Counted from the stretch's first letter, positions 35,823 through 44,944 are shown. The stretch is 64,000 bases of DNA from Desulfosporosinus sp. I2 (GCF_000960765.1 NZ_JYNH01000001.1:62001-126000); one strand, 5' to 3'. Notes: a model not told the origin generated them from the letters alone. Numbers and translations: made by a program.

Positions 35823-37137
35823 CCTTTATTCCCCCCTGTGGTCTGTTTTTTAATGTCTCCAAACTTTTCCCCTTGGCTTCATAAGCCATTTCAACAAGTT
35901 GAGCAGTATGCATTACCTTTACCGAAAATCCCTGGCGGTTCAGACCGTCAGCGATGTGCATTCGACAAGCAGAACACCCTGTAACTAACACCTCTGCACC
36001 CGTCTGATTGATAGCCTCCACTTTATGATCATTGATTTGGGTCGAGAGTTCGTAGTGATATAAGCTAAAGGAACCCCCACTACCACAGCAGGTATCCGGT
36101 TTATCCATTTCTTCAAAAACTACTTCCGGGATACTTCTGATAATCTGTCTGGGCTGTTCTTTAACCTTTAGTCCTCTGCCGAGGTGACAAGGATCGTGGT
36201 AAGTAACCTTGATTGGCAAACGACCCATTCTGTCCTCAATCCCTTCCAGGGAAACCAACAGTTCGGTAAAGTCCTTAATCATACCCCCAAGCTGCTTGGC
36301 CTTTTTGGCATAGATCGGATCATCCCCGAGTAATTCGGCGTACTCTTCCTTCAGACTTAAGCCGCATGTGCCACAGGCCACGACAACTACATCAACCTCT
36401 TCCTTAAGGAAGACATCGATATTGGCCTTCGCCATCATTCTAGCTGTTTCATAGTCCCCGTTAATCCTGACGGGCGTACCACAACAATTTTGAAGTGCAG
36501 GAATTACCACCTCTGCTCCGCTGTGTTTTAGAACGTTGATGACGGCCCGACCAGTATCCGTATAAATGTAGTTAATCATGCACCCTGTGAAAAAAGCGAC
36601 CCTCATGGTTGCTTCCGTGGTTTTGACCACTTCTGGAAACATCGATTTAAGTGGTTTTTGGGCAAGAGGAGAGAGAAGTCTTCTCTTGTCTATTCCCAGT
36701 GACATTCTCGGTAACATTCCTTGTCCATGAGGCCCTTTACGGAAGAATAAGCCCTGAAATATTCGTCCTGTCCGCATTCCCGTGTTAAACACCCAACGAT
36801 TTTTTAAAACCAAACGAAAGATCAGGTTCTTAAGCAGAGAAAGTCCTTCCTTGTCCGCAATTTCCTTGCGAGCTGCTTCCACCAGCTTGTCTACTTTCAC
36901 GCCACTCGGACAGTTAACAACACAAGCCTTACACATCAAACACAAGGATATTTTATCGATAAACCCTTCTGTTAAACCCAAGTCTTGATTAATAACTCCG
37001 CGAATCAGTTTAACTCGTCCTCTGGCTACGGTGGATTCTGCCTGTAACTCTTTAAAGACTGGACAAACGTTTTGACAGGCACCGCAACGAATACAGCGGA
37101 TGACTTCCTTTTCCCAAGACTCTAATGAACATTCCAT
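35815..37137 (-). CDS. glcF: Iron-sulfur subunit of glycolate/D-lactate oxidase (GlcF-like)
   Basis: 440 residues from ATG 37137, nine bases after GGAG. A TTG at 37152 is possible but would overlap glcD. Two [4Fe-4S] sites occur: CIRCGACQNVCPVFK (near residue 19) and CLMCKACVVNCPSGV (near 65). Two cysteine-rich CCG domains follow: NCCGTPVRINGD (near 220) and TCCGSGGSFSLYHYE (near 345). This matches GlcF and LutA/DLD-type subunits that take electrons from the flavin subunit. Cytoplasmic or membrane-associated. Final electron acceptor unknown. Confidence 0.9.
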   Translation of the reverse strand: MECSLESWEKEVIRCIRCGACQNVCPVFKELQAESTVARGRVKLIRGVINQDLGLTEGFIDKISLCLMCKACVVNCPSGVKVDKLVEAARKEIADKEGLSLLKNLIFRLVLKNRWVFNTGMRTGRIFQGLFFRKGPHGQGMLPRMSLGIDKRRLLSPLAQKPLKSMFPEVVKTTEATMRVAFFTGCMINYIYTDTGRAVINVLKHSGAEVVIPALQNCCGTPVRINGDYETARMMAKANIDVFLKEEVDVVVVACGTCGLSLKEEYAELLGDDPIYAKKAKQLGGMIKDFTELLVSLEGIEDRMGRLPIKVTYHDPCHLGRGLKVKEQPRQIIRSIPEVVFEEMDKPDTCCGSGGSFSLYHYELSTQINDHKVEAINQTGAEVLVTGCSACRMHIADGLNRQGFSVKVMHTAQLVEMAYEAKGKSLETLKNRPQGGIKGE

Positions 37138-37141
37138 TCCA

Positions 37142-38533
37142 TCACGCTCCAAACATTACGCCGGGGTTTAAAATATTGTTAGGGTCAAGGGCCTTTTTAA
37201 TCTGGTGTTGTACTTCCAGTCCAACCTCCCCGATCTGTAGGGTAATAAACTTGGATTTTGCCCGACCAATACCATGCTCACCACTTAAAGAGCCGCCCAG
37301 TTCCACTGTCGCGATAAAGATCTCATCAATCGCTTTTTCGACTCTCGACATCTCCTCCAGATTCGTTTCATCGGTAAGGAGCGTGGCGTGCAAGTTGCCG
37401 TCTCCTGCATGTCCGAGTATCGCGATGATAATGTTATACTTAGCCGATATTTCCTGAATTCTCCTTACAGCAACTGGGATGCTGCTCCGCGGAACGGTCG
37501 CATCCTCCCCAATAATGGTTGGTTTCAGCCTTGCCACAGCTGCAAATGCTGAGCGACGCGCACGCCATAATTCTTCAGCCTCTTCTTTCGTCTTGGCAAC
37601 CCGGATCTGGACAGCCCCTAGCTGCCTGCAGATTTGCTCGATCTTGCCAATCTGCTTAGCTAGAATTTCCGAATCTCCATCGACTTCTATTAAAAGTACA
37701 GCACCCGCCTCCGTGGGTAGACCTACCTTAGCATATTCTTCGATGTTCCGAATATAAATGTTATCCAACAATTCAAGTGAGCAAGGAACCAACCCCATGG
37801 CTATGATTTCGGAAACCGTCTCACAGGCTTGATCAATCTCAGGGAAAACCGCCATCATAGTACTCTTTGCTTCCGGCAAAGGGATAAGTTTAACAATGAT
37901 TTTAGTGATAACACCCAACGTTCCCTCTGAACCGGTGAATAACTTGGTCATATCGTAACCAGTGACATTCTTAATCGTTCTACCCCCGGTATTCATAACC
38001 TCTCCGTTTGAAAGTACTATTTCAAGCCCAATAACATAATCTCGAGTGACCCCATATTTCACGCCACGCGGTCCTCCAGCACATTCCGCCACATTTCCGC
38101 CCATCGTCGAAAACGCTTGACTAGCGGGATCCGGAGGATAAAACAGACCTACTCGCTCAACCTCGCTTTGCAATTGGCTAGTAATCACGCCAGGTTCCAC
38201 CACAGCAATCAAGTTTTTTCGGTCAAGCTCAAGTATTTTGTTCATTCTCTTCAGAACTAGGACAATGCAATCCCCTACAGAAACAGATCCTCCGCTCACA
38301 TTTGACCCTGCTCCTCGTGGGACAACCGGTATTTTCTCAAGGTTTGCCAGCTTGAGAATTTGCGCCACTTCTTCTGTGTTAGCTGGATACACAGCAACTC
38401 CGGCTAAATCCTTCTTAAGATCCGCCTTAACAAAAGAAGCGTCATACGTATAACAATATAAATCCTCTAACGATGTATATAAATTATTTTTGCCAACAAT
38501 TTCACCAAGTTTTTGAATAATCTCTGACCTCAA
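37142..38533 (-). CDS. glcD: FAD-linked oxidase subunit of glycolate/D-lactate oxidase (GlcD-like)
   Basis: 463 residues from TTG 38533, seven bases after AAAGGAGG; an upstream ATG frame start (38572) would place that site inside the gene. The PCMH-type FAD domain spans residues 30-215 (VVPRGAGSNVSGGSV, STMGGNVAECAGG), and the C-terminal oxidase domain includes GHAGDGNLHATLL and SGEHGIGRAK. The family oxidises glycolate, D-lactate or 2-hydroxyglutarate. First gene of the operon with glcF and larA. Lactate is the best guess because of larA. Confidence 0.92.
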   Translation of the reverse strand: MRSEIIQKLGEIVGKNNLYTSLEDLYCYTYDASFVKADLKKDLAGVAVYPANTEEVAQILKLANLEKIPVVPRGAGSNVSGGSVSVGDCIVLVLKRMNKILELDRKNLIAVVEPGVITSQLQSEVERVGLFYPPDPASQAFSTMGGNVAECAGGPRGVKYGVTRDYVIGLEIVLSNGEVMNTGGRTIKNVTGYDMTKLFTGSEGTLGVITKIIVKLIPLPEAKSTMMAVFPEIDQACETVSEIIAMGLVPCSLELLDNIYIRNIEEYAKVGLPTEAGAVLLIEVDGDSEILAKQIGKIEQICRQLGAVQIRVAKTKEEAEELWRARRSAFAAVARLKPTIIGEDATVPRSSIPVAVRRIQEISAKYNIIIAILGHAGDGNLHATLLTDETNLEEMSRVEKAIDEIFIATVELGGSLSGEHGIGRAKSKFITLQIGEVGLEVQHQIKKALDPNNILNPGVMFGA

Positions 38534-38637
38534 ACTTATGTCCTCCTTTAGTGGGTTCCCTCTGTAACTCAATGGTTGTCGAATTATAGAACACTATATT
38601 ATTTCGCTATCTGTTCTAAATATCCTTTAAATATGAC

Positions 38638-38680
38638 AAAGGAGGAAGACATACGTCACATATGTCTTCCTCCTTTTCTT
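38638..38680. terminator. Long bidirectional terminator hairpin
   Basis: AAAGGAGGAAGACATA (38638-38653) pairs perfectly with 38661-38676, then TTTTC. It probably ends transcripts of the metallo-hydrolase gene before the glcD promoter. Confidence 0.85.
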
Positions 38681-38682
38681 GT

Positions 38683-38870
38683 ACTGATCAGAAAGTATAA
38701 CTTACGTTACATACTTTCTGTAGCATAAGTGCAACTAAGTCAGCCGCCTTCGCCAAGGCTAACTAGAAGGTTAATTCGTGCGAAGACAGTGTCTTCGCTC
38801 CGCTAAGCTAACACGTGCGAAGACAGTGTCTTCGGGCGCCAGCCAAGTTTTCTAATCTAAAACTGAAGTT
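38683..38870. repeat. Modular palindromic intergenic repeat, locus B
   Basis: It begins with the hairpin CAGAAAGTAT.../ATACTTTCTG (38690-38720), as locus A does. It then holds GAAGGTTAAT and two copies of CGTGCGAAGACAGTGTCTTCG, whose core GAAGACAGTGTCTTC is an inverted repeat. That core is also found twice at locus C (50050 and 50166). Confidence 0.85.
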
Positions 38871-38890
38871 TCCATTGGCCGGCACTGGGA

Positions 38891-39853
38891 TTAGAGTCCG
38901 TAAAAGAGCACTCCTTCCTTGTTTGTCCGCTTAACGAGTCCGATATGGACTAAATGTTCTAAATGGGATAGTGCTTCACCAGAAGCGAACCACTTTTGTG
39001 AAGACGGAAAATCAGCCCATTCCTTATGACTTAAATCCCAATGCATTGAAGCTGCCATTTGCACAGGAGTCTTGCTGCCCTCTTTCAAAATTCCTAAGAT
39101 CTCTTGGAGTCGCTCTTGATGATGGCGCAAAAGCTCAGTAACTCTTGGTTGGTGAGCTCTGATAATCTTCCTGTGAGCCGTAAATAAGTAATCGATTTCA
39201 TACTCATACACTTTGTTAAGGCTCTTAAAATAGGTCGCTAAAATATCCTGTTCAAATCCCCAGAAGGTAATATTGGGAGTTATTTCATCTAGTATATGGT
39301 CTCCGCAAAAAAACAGCTTATGGTTTCTCTCATATAAACCGATATGTCCAGGTGTATGCCCGGGAATATTCACCACTTCAAAGCTGTAAGCTCCTATAAC
39401 CACTTTATTACCTTCATACAAAGGACTAAAATCAAGAGGCTCGGTTGGGGTAGTCCCGAATTCCTTGCCAAACTTGATCGTCTTGTTGCTTTCAAAGCCT
39501 AATAGTTGGTTGAGTGATTTAAAAAACAGATCTTTTTCGGAAGTCTGATTATAAATTTCTCCATCAATCTGGCTAAAATATATGGCTTGTACCCCTTGTT
39601 TTCTGAGAAAAGGAGCAAGGCCTGAGTGATCAGTATGCATATGAGTAATCAGGAGATCCGTTTTATCTAGGTCAATGTTTAGTTCTTCTATGCCCTTCAT
39701 TAGCTCATTCTGACATTCTATTGTGTTAAATCCTGTGTCGATAATTAAATTCCTAGTCTCAGATACTATGATGTAACTATTGATTGCTTTTAAGGGATTT
39801 TTAGGGAGAGGTATTTCGTTTTTGAAAATGTTTGGGTAAACTTCAGTTATCAT
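38891..39853 (-). CDS. Metallo-beta-lactamase-fold hydrolase
   Basis: 320 residues. The metal-binding signature is LLITHMHTDHSGLAPF (HxHxDH), a second His lies in VNIPGHTPGHIGLY, the Asp in LFFCGDHILDE and a last His in YLFTAHRKI. A C-terminal extension (about 240-320) resembles the winged-helix-like tail of lactamase-B type hydrolases (BLACT_WH). The family includes thioesterase-like and glyoxalase II-like enzymes; substrate unknown. ATG start; no convincing strong ribosome site noted. Monocistronic. Confidence 0.85.
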   Translation of the reverse strand: MITEVYPNIFKNEIPLPKNPLKAINSYIIVSETRNLIIDTGFNTIECQNELMKGIEELNIDLDKTDLLITHMHTDHSGLAPFLRKQGVQAIYFSQIDGEIYNQTSEKDLFFKSLNQLLGFESNKTIKFGKEFGTTPTEPLDFSPLYEGNKVVIGAYSFEVVNIPGHTPGHIGLYERNHKLFFCGDHILDEITPNITFWGFEQDILATYFKSLNKVYEYEIDYLFTAHRKIIRAHQPRVTELLRHHQERLQEILGILKEGSKTPVQMAASMHWDLSHKEWADFPSSQKWFASGEALSHLEHLVHIGLVKRTNKEGVLFYGL

Positions 39854-39976
39854 CTTGTAATGCCTCCAAATTAACTACTTCGGTAGCAGGAATCACTTCT
39901 AGGATTGAGCTACTGTAGATTTTTTAGGTATCTTTATATTATACCTTCTTTTACCATCAATGTATCGTTCGCTTAG

Positions 39977-40072
39977 TCAGTTGCCTTTTATACCAGAACA
40001 AACCTGTATCTTCATTACCCTCATTCTTCCTAAGATCGATTGCACTAGCCGATTACGGATTAAATCTAACAT
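39977..40072 (-). CDS. Possible 31-residue small protein
   Basis: Minus-strand ATG at 40072 with AGGGGG five bases upstream. Product begins MLDLIRNRLVQSILGRM, basic and amphipathic, and ends at a TGA. It lies in the 312-base gap between the VanX-CapA and metallo-hydrolase genes. No homologue is recognised, and chance is a real alternative. The rest of the gap holds only a hairpin at about 40130-40156. Confidence 0.25.
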   Translation of the reverse strand: MLDLIRNRLVQSILGRMRVMKIQVCSGIKGN

Positions 40073-40165
40073 AAAATCCCCCTAGTTACAAACCAATACA
40101 CATCTTTCCTACAGACAGCTACCTCCCATCCAGCGTTTCTTCTGGATAGAGGAGGTTGCTAAATT

Positions 40166-41746
40166 CTATTTTGATGGCTCTGGGCTAAAACTAGAAGACA
40201 ATCGGCATGGTATGATAAGGGGTGAACTCACCTCAACAAGTTTACCATTCACAAAGCTGTACTTTTGGCGAAAAATCTCCGTGTTCTTATACCAAGGATT
40301 TAAATTCCCCCCAAATACAAAGTTACCCAAACTATAAACTATACATTTACCTTGATAAATTTCGTATGTTTGAAGAACGTGCGGGTGGTGACCCAACACC
40401 AAATCTGCGCCTTGGTCAACAGCGAAGCGCCCAAGCCTACGTTGCTCTTGAGTGGGGTTATATTTATTTTCCTTACCCCAATGGAAACTTACAATGATTA
40501 ACGAAGTTCTTTGTTTTAAAGCCTGGATATTAACCTTTAATTCAGACATTAGGCTATCAAAGCTAACCCCTTCCTCTACTGGTCCTAAAGTGTTAACTCC
40601 TATTAAGCCGATTTTCACTCCATTTTTTTCATAAACTGCAATTTTGTTATCCCCAAAACTAGTTATCCCAGCATGATCCAAGGTTGCAACAGTGTCCGTA
40701 AAACCTTTGTTCAGAAAGTCCATACTATGGTTATTAGCTAGGTTTACAGCTTCAATGCTTCCGTCCTTCAAGATGGCCGTATAGTACGGATTTCCCTTAA
40801 AGAAAAAAGCCTGATCTCCCTGGGAATTTTTATCGGGTTTTTCGATTGCTTCAGTTAAGGTCCCTTCTAGATTGGCGATGGTCAGATCATCCTCAGTCAG
40901 GATTTTTTTTGTCTTTGAGAAAAAATAGTCTAGACCTTTCAATTGGTAATACTGATCAAAACTACCTGAGTATGAAAAACGTTCATCTTGACCCAATGTC
41001 ACATCTCCTAAAGCACTGAGGGTAATTGTCGTTTTTTCATTTTGAAGTAAAACTGGTGGCGGTGAGACTTGGACAGAATCAGCTGATTTATACGTATCCC
41101 TGTCATCAAAATGCCACCATTCCGTTGCCAACGGCTTAAACCCGTACTTAACCATGACCTCTTTTAAGTATTTCGCATTTTCATTGATCCGAGCTGCCTT
41201 AGACGTGAAATCGTCGAAGCCCGTTGGCATTTCAAGTTCAACTCCTTGAATATCCACCAGGGTCAAATCAACAGCCGATCCCCTTGAGTGGTTAGAATAG
41301 CCCTTATTAGGATTCGCTACATAACGTGTATCGGGTACGAGCTTCCACATCGCAAATTGAGCGTCAGGACTTCGATAGGCATCCCAAACTTTGAGGCGAT
41401 ATCCCCTTTCCCCTACTTCGTCGGCAACTTTCTTAAGTTTATCGGCGGTCCCTTGGCGAAGAAGTGCTTTTGGACGATCGTAAAGTTTGGTGTGAGTAAA
41501 ATTATCGGTGGTTGCATACTTTATGTCCAAATCCACAGATGGGATAATTTGCTGGACCTCAACAAAATCAGTTTTCTTTTTGATATCCATAATGTTCTGG
41601 GTCTTAACCTCATACGTTTCCGTGATAGTTTTATATTCTGTCCCTTCTGCTGTAAGAGGATTAGGTGTATCCGCTGCATGAGCTTGGGCAGTAAATCCCC
41701 AAAAAAATGTGGCGGTTATGAGCAGAGCAAAGGATCGATTGCACAC
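40166..41746 (-). CDS. Exported fusion of VanX-type D,D-dipeptidase and CapA-type phosphoesterase-fold domain
   Basis: 526 residues with a signal peptide (residues 1-24, ending AHA). Residues about 60-220 are a D-Ala-D-Ala dipeptidase/VanX domain: RLKVWDAYRSPDAQF, the zinc motif SNHSRGSAVDLTL (SxHxxGxAxD) and EWWHFDD. Residues about 240-510 are a CapA/PgsA (PGA_cap) domain: LGDVTLGQDE, IANLEGTLT, NLANNHSMDF, VSFHWGKE, LGHHPHVLQ and YSLGNFVFGG. Both sets of metal-binding residues look complete. VanX enzymes cleave D-Ala-D-Ala, and CapA proteins take part in poly-glutamate capsule or wall modification. No other van or cap genes are near, so a wall-turnover role is inferred. Confidence 0.88.
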   Translation of the reverse strand: MCNRSFALLITATFFWGFTAQAHAADTPNPLTAEGTEYKTITETYEVKTQNIMDIKKKTDFVEVQQIIPSVDLDIKYATTDNFTHTKLYDRPKALLRQGTADKLKKVADEVGERGYRLKVWDAYRSPDAQFAMWKLVPDTRYVANPNKGYSNHSRGSAVDLTLVDIQGVELEMPTGFDDFTSKAARINENAKYLKEVMVKYGFKPLATEWWHFDDRDTYKSADSVQVSPPPVLLQNEKTTITLSALGDVTLGQDERFSYSGSFDQYYQLKGLDYFFSKTKKILTEDDLTIANLEGTLTEAIEKPDKNSQGDQAFFFKGNPYYTAILKDGSIEAVNLANNHSMDFLNKGFTDTVATLDHAGITSFGDNKIAVYEKNGVKIGLIGVNTLGPVEEGVSFDSLMSELKVNIQALKQRTSLIIVSFHWGKENKYNPTQEQRRLGRFAVDQGADLVLGHHPHVLQTYEIYQGKCIVYSLGNFVFGGNLNPWYKNTEIFRQKYSFVNGKLVEVSSPLIIPCRLSSSFSPEPSK

Positions 41747-41908
41747 GAAAAGACCACCTCCCTAAAACATTCAAAACGAATACATCTTTAAATTTCCCTA
41801 GAAGGTGTTTTCTTATCTTCAGTTTGTACCGGTAAATTAAAGGGCTCTTTCCTACAATAAAACAATTCCATCATAATATGTTTTTTTATTGTTATTTTGA
41901 ACACTACA

Positions 41909-41948
41909 AAGGGGAAGTCCTTCACCAAAAAGAAGAACTCCCCCTTGA
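41909..41948 (-). terminator. Terminator after the enoyl-CoA hydratase gene
   Basis: On the minus strand a GGGGGAGTTCTTC arm pairs imperfectly with GTGAAGGACTTCCCC and is followed by TTTG. Confidence 0.55.
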
Positions 41949-41978
41949 ACTAAGTCTCATACGTTTCCATAATATGAC

Positions 41979-42764
41979 CTATCGATTCTTAAATATAGGT
42001 TTACGTTTCTCAGCAAATGCCTTACAGCCTTCTTTGAAATCCTCCGAAGACCAGGTCAGAACCTGATACATTGCCTCCAATTCGGTCTGCTGATAATAAT
42101 CATTTTTCCAGGCCTCACGCAATAGCTTTTTATCGAGACCTACTGTCATGAGTGGCTGCATAGCCAACTTTTCTGCCCATCGTATCGCCTCAGGCAAGCA
42201 CTCTTCATGTGGCACTACTTTATTTAATAATCCCAGTTTCTCGGCTTCCTCGGCATTGATAATTTTACCAAACCACAATAATTCCAAAGCTTTATGATAG
42301 CCCACTTTCTGAATCAGAAAATGCGATGCTCCACTATCAGGACAGAAAGCCAATTGCATAAAGGTAAAGCCCATACGAGCTTTCTCAGAAGCAATAATCA
42401 AGTCGCATGCCAAACATGCTGCCACCGAGGCCCCTGCTACCACACCATTAAGTGCAGCTATCACTGGTTTTTTCATTTCATAGATTGCCGTTACAAGTTC
42501 ACCTGACGCATCATAAGTTTCCTTGGCGCTGATAGGATCTTTTATAGAAGCTAACATAGAGATATCTCCCCCGCTAGACCACCCCTTACCTGAACCAGTA
42601 ATGACAACGACTTTAACAGCATCGTTTTCAGACGCCTCCTTGCAAGCCGCCTGAACATCATAACAAAATTGATCATTGACAGAATTCATGGTTTCCGGGC
42701 GATTAAACGTAAGCACTGCCACTCCAGTGTCCAGGATATCAAGTTTAACTGTTTTCCAATTCAT
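41979..42764 (-). CDS. Enoyl-CoA hydratase/isomerase family protein
   Basis: 261 residues from ATG 42764, preceded by GGAAAGGTGGAGG; the longer open frame to 42884 has no site. Crotonase motifs: VLTFNRPETMNSVN, ITGSGKGWSSGGDISML (first oxyanion Gly), AALNGVVAGASVAACLACDL (second oxyanion region) and FCPDSGASHFL. It is likely to act on a CoA ester in fatty-acid or aromatic-acid breakdown; the exact reaction is not clear. An 18-bp palindrome upstream may be its operator. Confidence 0.87.
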   Translation of the reverse strand: MNWKTVKLDILDTGVAVLTFNRPETMNSVNDQFCYDVQAACKEASENDAVKVVVITGSGKGWSSGGDISMLASIKDPISAKETYDASGELVTAIYEMKKPVIAALNGVVAGASVAACLACDLIIASEKARMGFTFMQLAFCPDSGASHFLIQKVGYHKALELLWFGKIINAEEAEKLGLLNKVVPHEECLPEAIRWAEKLAMQPLMTVGLDKKLLREAWKNDYYQQTELEAMYQVLTWSSEDFKEGCKAFAEKRKPIFKNR

Positions 42765-42867
42765 AAACCCTCCACCTTTCCTCTCTAGGTAACAACCTAC
42801 TCTCTTTTGAGCAATGACGAATGCTTTCCCACCAAGAGAATATTTAGTTCGCTCCTTTCTAACGTCT

Positions 42868-42885
42868 AATGAATTAGTATTCATT
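42868..42885. promoter_or_regulatory. Candidate operator, 18-bp palindrome
   Basis: AATGAAT-TAGT-ATTCATT, a perfect 7-bp inverted repeat about 104 bases upstream of the enoyl-CoA hydratase start. The form is usual for TetR-type operators; no regulator gene is adjacent. Confidence 0.35.
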
Positions 42886-42982
42886 TATTAATTAGTTTGA
42901 AGTTCGCCAAACTTTATTTTATTCCTTTATTTTCGATGATAAAATTTATGTCTCTTTAATATAGAGAAGGTTACATTCTAAA

Positions 42983-43025
42983 ATGATTAGTCGTTCTCAT
43001 CTTTACATTGATAACGACTAATCAT
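42983..43025. promoter_or_regulatory. 13-bp perfect inverted repeat between divergent genes
   Basis: ATGATTAGTCGTT (42983-42995) and AACGACTAATCAT (43013-43025) with a 17-base loop. It sits between divergent promoters, so it could be an operator pair or an RNA hairpin rather than a terminator; no T run follows. Confidence 0.45.
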
Positions 43026-43150
43026 ATAATTCAAACAACAGTGGTGAACTTCATTTCGTATAAAATAGATCCCCCATTGGGTCTGGAAAGAAATCGTTCC
43101 CCTTAATTGAAACATTGAGACTTCAGATGAAGTTCGAAAGGATGAAAGAA

Positions 43151-43975
43151 ATGAGTTTAGTTGAAATTGATCAGAAAAAATGCAAGCGTGACGGTATATG
43201 TGCCGCAGAATGTCCAACCAAGATTATTAGTTTTACCAACCAAGACAGGTTCCCCTTTCTTGTGGAGAATGCCGAAGAATACTGTTTAAACTGCGGTCAC
43301 TGCGTGGCGGTATGTCCTCATGGAGCTTTGACTCTTAACACGATGATTATAGATGATTATCCCCTAATTCAAAAAAATCTGCTCCCTGGAGCAGAAAGTA
43401 TTAAACAATTCTTAACTTCTAGACGTTCAATTCGCAAATATCATAAACAGGCTGTTAGCCACGACCTTCTAGCTGAGCTTGTTGACCTAGGACGGTATGC
43501 ACCTACAGGAAGCAATAAACAACAAGTGCACTGGACTGTCTTTGAAGACAAAACGAAACTTCAAGATTTGTCATCCTTAGTGATTGATTGGGTAAAGCTA
43601 ATGGTTAAACAAATCCCGGATGAAATTACTGTTATACGAATGGAACGTTTAGTCTCAAGCTGGGAAAAAGGTGAAGACCGCATACTACATGGTGCACCTC
43701 ACCTGATAATGGCTCATTCTCAAGGTAATCTGCCCTCTGTATCATCTGACTGCGTGATCGCCCTGACCTATCTGGAGCTTTATGCCTTTTCTAAAGGGCT
43801 TGGCACCTGCTGGGCAGGCTACCTTACTTCGGCAGCCAATGCCTACGCTCCTCTAAAAAAAGCCTTAGGCTTGCCAGAAGGACATAAGTGTTTTGGGGCC
43901 GTAATGCTCGGCTACCCACAATATGGATATTATCGTATCCCAAATCGAAATGCCCCTCTGGTTACTTGGCTTTAG
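43151..43975 (+). CDS. Nitroreductase-family protein with N-terminal 2[4Fe-4S] ferredoxin domain
   Basis: 274 residues from ATG 43151, eight bases after GAAAGGA; an in-frame ATG at 43115 lacks a site. Residues 1-65 hold two ferredoxin motifs, CKRDGICAAECP and CLNCGHCVAVCP. The nitroreductase FMN domain starts at SRRSIRKYHKQAV and includes RYAPTGSNKQQVHWTV and GLGTCWAGYL. Such fusions are common in anaerobes and are presumed to pass ferredoxin-level electrons to FMN. Natural substrate unknown. It is divergent from the hydratase gene. Confidence 0.88.
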   Translation: MSLVEIDQKKCKRDGICAAECPTKIISFTNQDRFPFLVENAEEYCLNCGHCVAVCPHGALTLNTMIIDDYPLIQKNLLPGAESIKQFLTSRRSIRKYHKQAVSHDLLAELVDLGRYAPTGSNKQQVHWTVFEDKTKLQDLSSLVIDWVKLMVKQIPDEITVIRMERLVSSWEKGEDRILHGAPHLIMAHSQGNLPSVSSDCVIALTYLELYAFSKGLGTCWAGYLTSAANAYAPLKKALGLPEGHKCFGAVMLGYPQYGYYRIPNRNAPLVTWL

Positions 43976-43982
43976 TTTTGCT

Positions 43983-44411
43983 CTAGCAGGGTTTTCCCTT
44001 TTCGATCATTTCGATAGCCTCCCTGGTGGTCAAGGGTAACTCCGCCTTTTTTGAATTATTATAATCGTAGATGACGATAACCCCTTCCCCACTAGCCGCT
44101 ACCCCTAATTTTTCACTGACAATTAAGTACTCCATGACAAAGCTTGATTTACCCATTGATTTTACCTTTGCGCCGACAATTATTTGATCTGGATATGTCA
44201 GCGGCTTGAGATACTTGCAGGTCGTTTGAGCCAAAATTGGGCCTATACCCGTCTTGGATTTCAGGTCATTTAACCCTATTTCCTGAAAGTATTGGATCCT
44301 AGCGCTTTCGAAATATCTCAAATAATAAATGTTATTGATATGACCATAGGCATCCATCTCTCCCCAAGCAATGTGTGTTTTCACTTGAACGGGAAAATCC
44401 TTCAAATCCAT
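43983..44411 (-). CDS. Acyl-CoA thioesterase of the 4HBT/YbgC hot-dog family
   Basis: 142 residues. The active-site segment is AWGEMDAYGHINNIYYLRYFESARIQYF, with the catalytic Asp-x-x-x-His-x-x-N pattern of 4-hydroxybenzoyl-CoA thioesterases. It hydrolyses acyl-CoA thioesters in the cytoplasm; chain preference unknown. It ends 8 bases from the converging nitroreductase stop. A small unknown gene lies upstream on the same strand. Confidence 0.87.
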   Translation of the reverse strand: MDLKDFPVQVKTHIAWGEMDAYGHINNIYYLRYFESARIQYFQEIGLNDLKSKTGIGPILAQTTCKYLKPLTYPDQIIVGAKVKSMGKSSFVMEYLIVSEKLGVAASGEGVIVIYDYNNSKKAELPLTTREAIEMIEKGKPC

Positions 44412-44446
44412 AATTCTGCCTCCTTGAAAAAATTCATTTATATGTT

Positions 44447-44740
44447 TTAAACTACTTTAAACCGAACTTCAACATTATTCTTCGCTTCGATCAGTACACA
44501 TACATCCTCTTCAAATGGTTTATAATTTACGGCAAGAACGTCGTTCAAATTAATCCAAAACACTCGACTTTCCGCACCCCATACCGAAACCTTATCATCT
44601 GCAACGTCTATATACTCTACAACTCCAAAATCTACAGTACAATCTATGACACTACTAACCTCTATACTTTCTAAGTTTTTGCCCATGAATTTTTCATTCA
44701 TGAATTTTACAAACTCTATTTTCGCTGTCAATGTTAACAT
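44447..44740 (-). CDS. Small protein of unknown function
   Basis: 97 residues, mostly beta-strand-like alternation of polar and hydrophobic residues: SIEVSSVIDCTVDFGVVEYI and VFWINLNDVLAV. No membrane segment or metal motif. I do not recognise the family. It is 35 bases upstream of the thioesterase gene on the same strand and may share its transcript. Confidence 0.55.
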   Translation of the reverse strand: MLTLTAKIEFVKFMNEKFMGKNLESIEVSSVIDCTVDFGVVEYIDVADDKVSVWGAESRVFWINLNDVLAVNYKPFEEDVCVLIEAKNNVEVRFKVV

Positions 44741-44944
44741 TTACTATACCCGCCTATCATTTTAGATTCTAATTCGATTATTCTCTTATGCTTTGTCATC
44801 TGAGTGCTATGTCGGAGTGTTCCTTATTAAAATGTCCCAATTTATAATGTTTCAACGCTTGATTCTCGCTTTAGTCTTAATTCCTCACAATTCTACGAAA
44901 GTGTCATATTATCCTCTTTCAAAAATAAATCACCAAAAAGAAGA

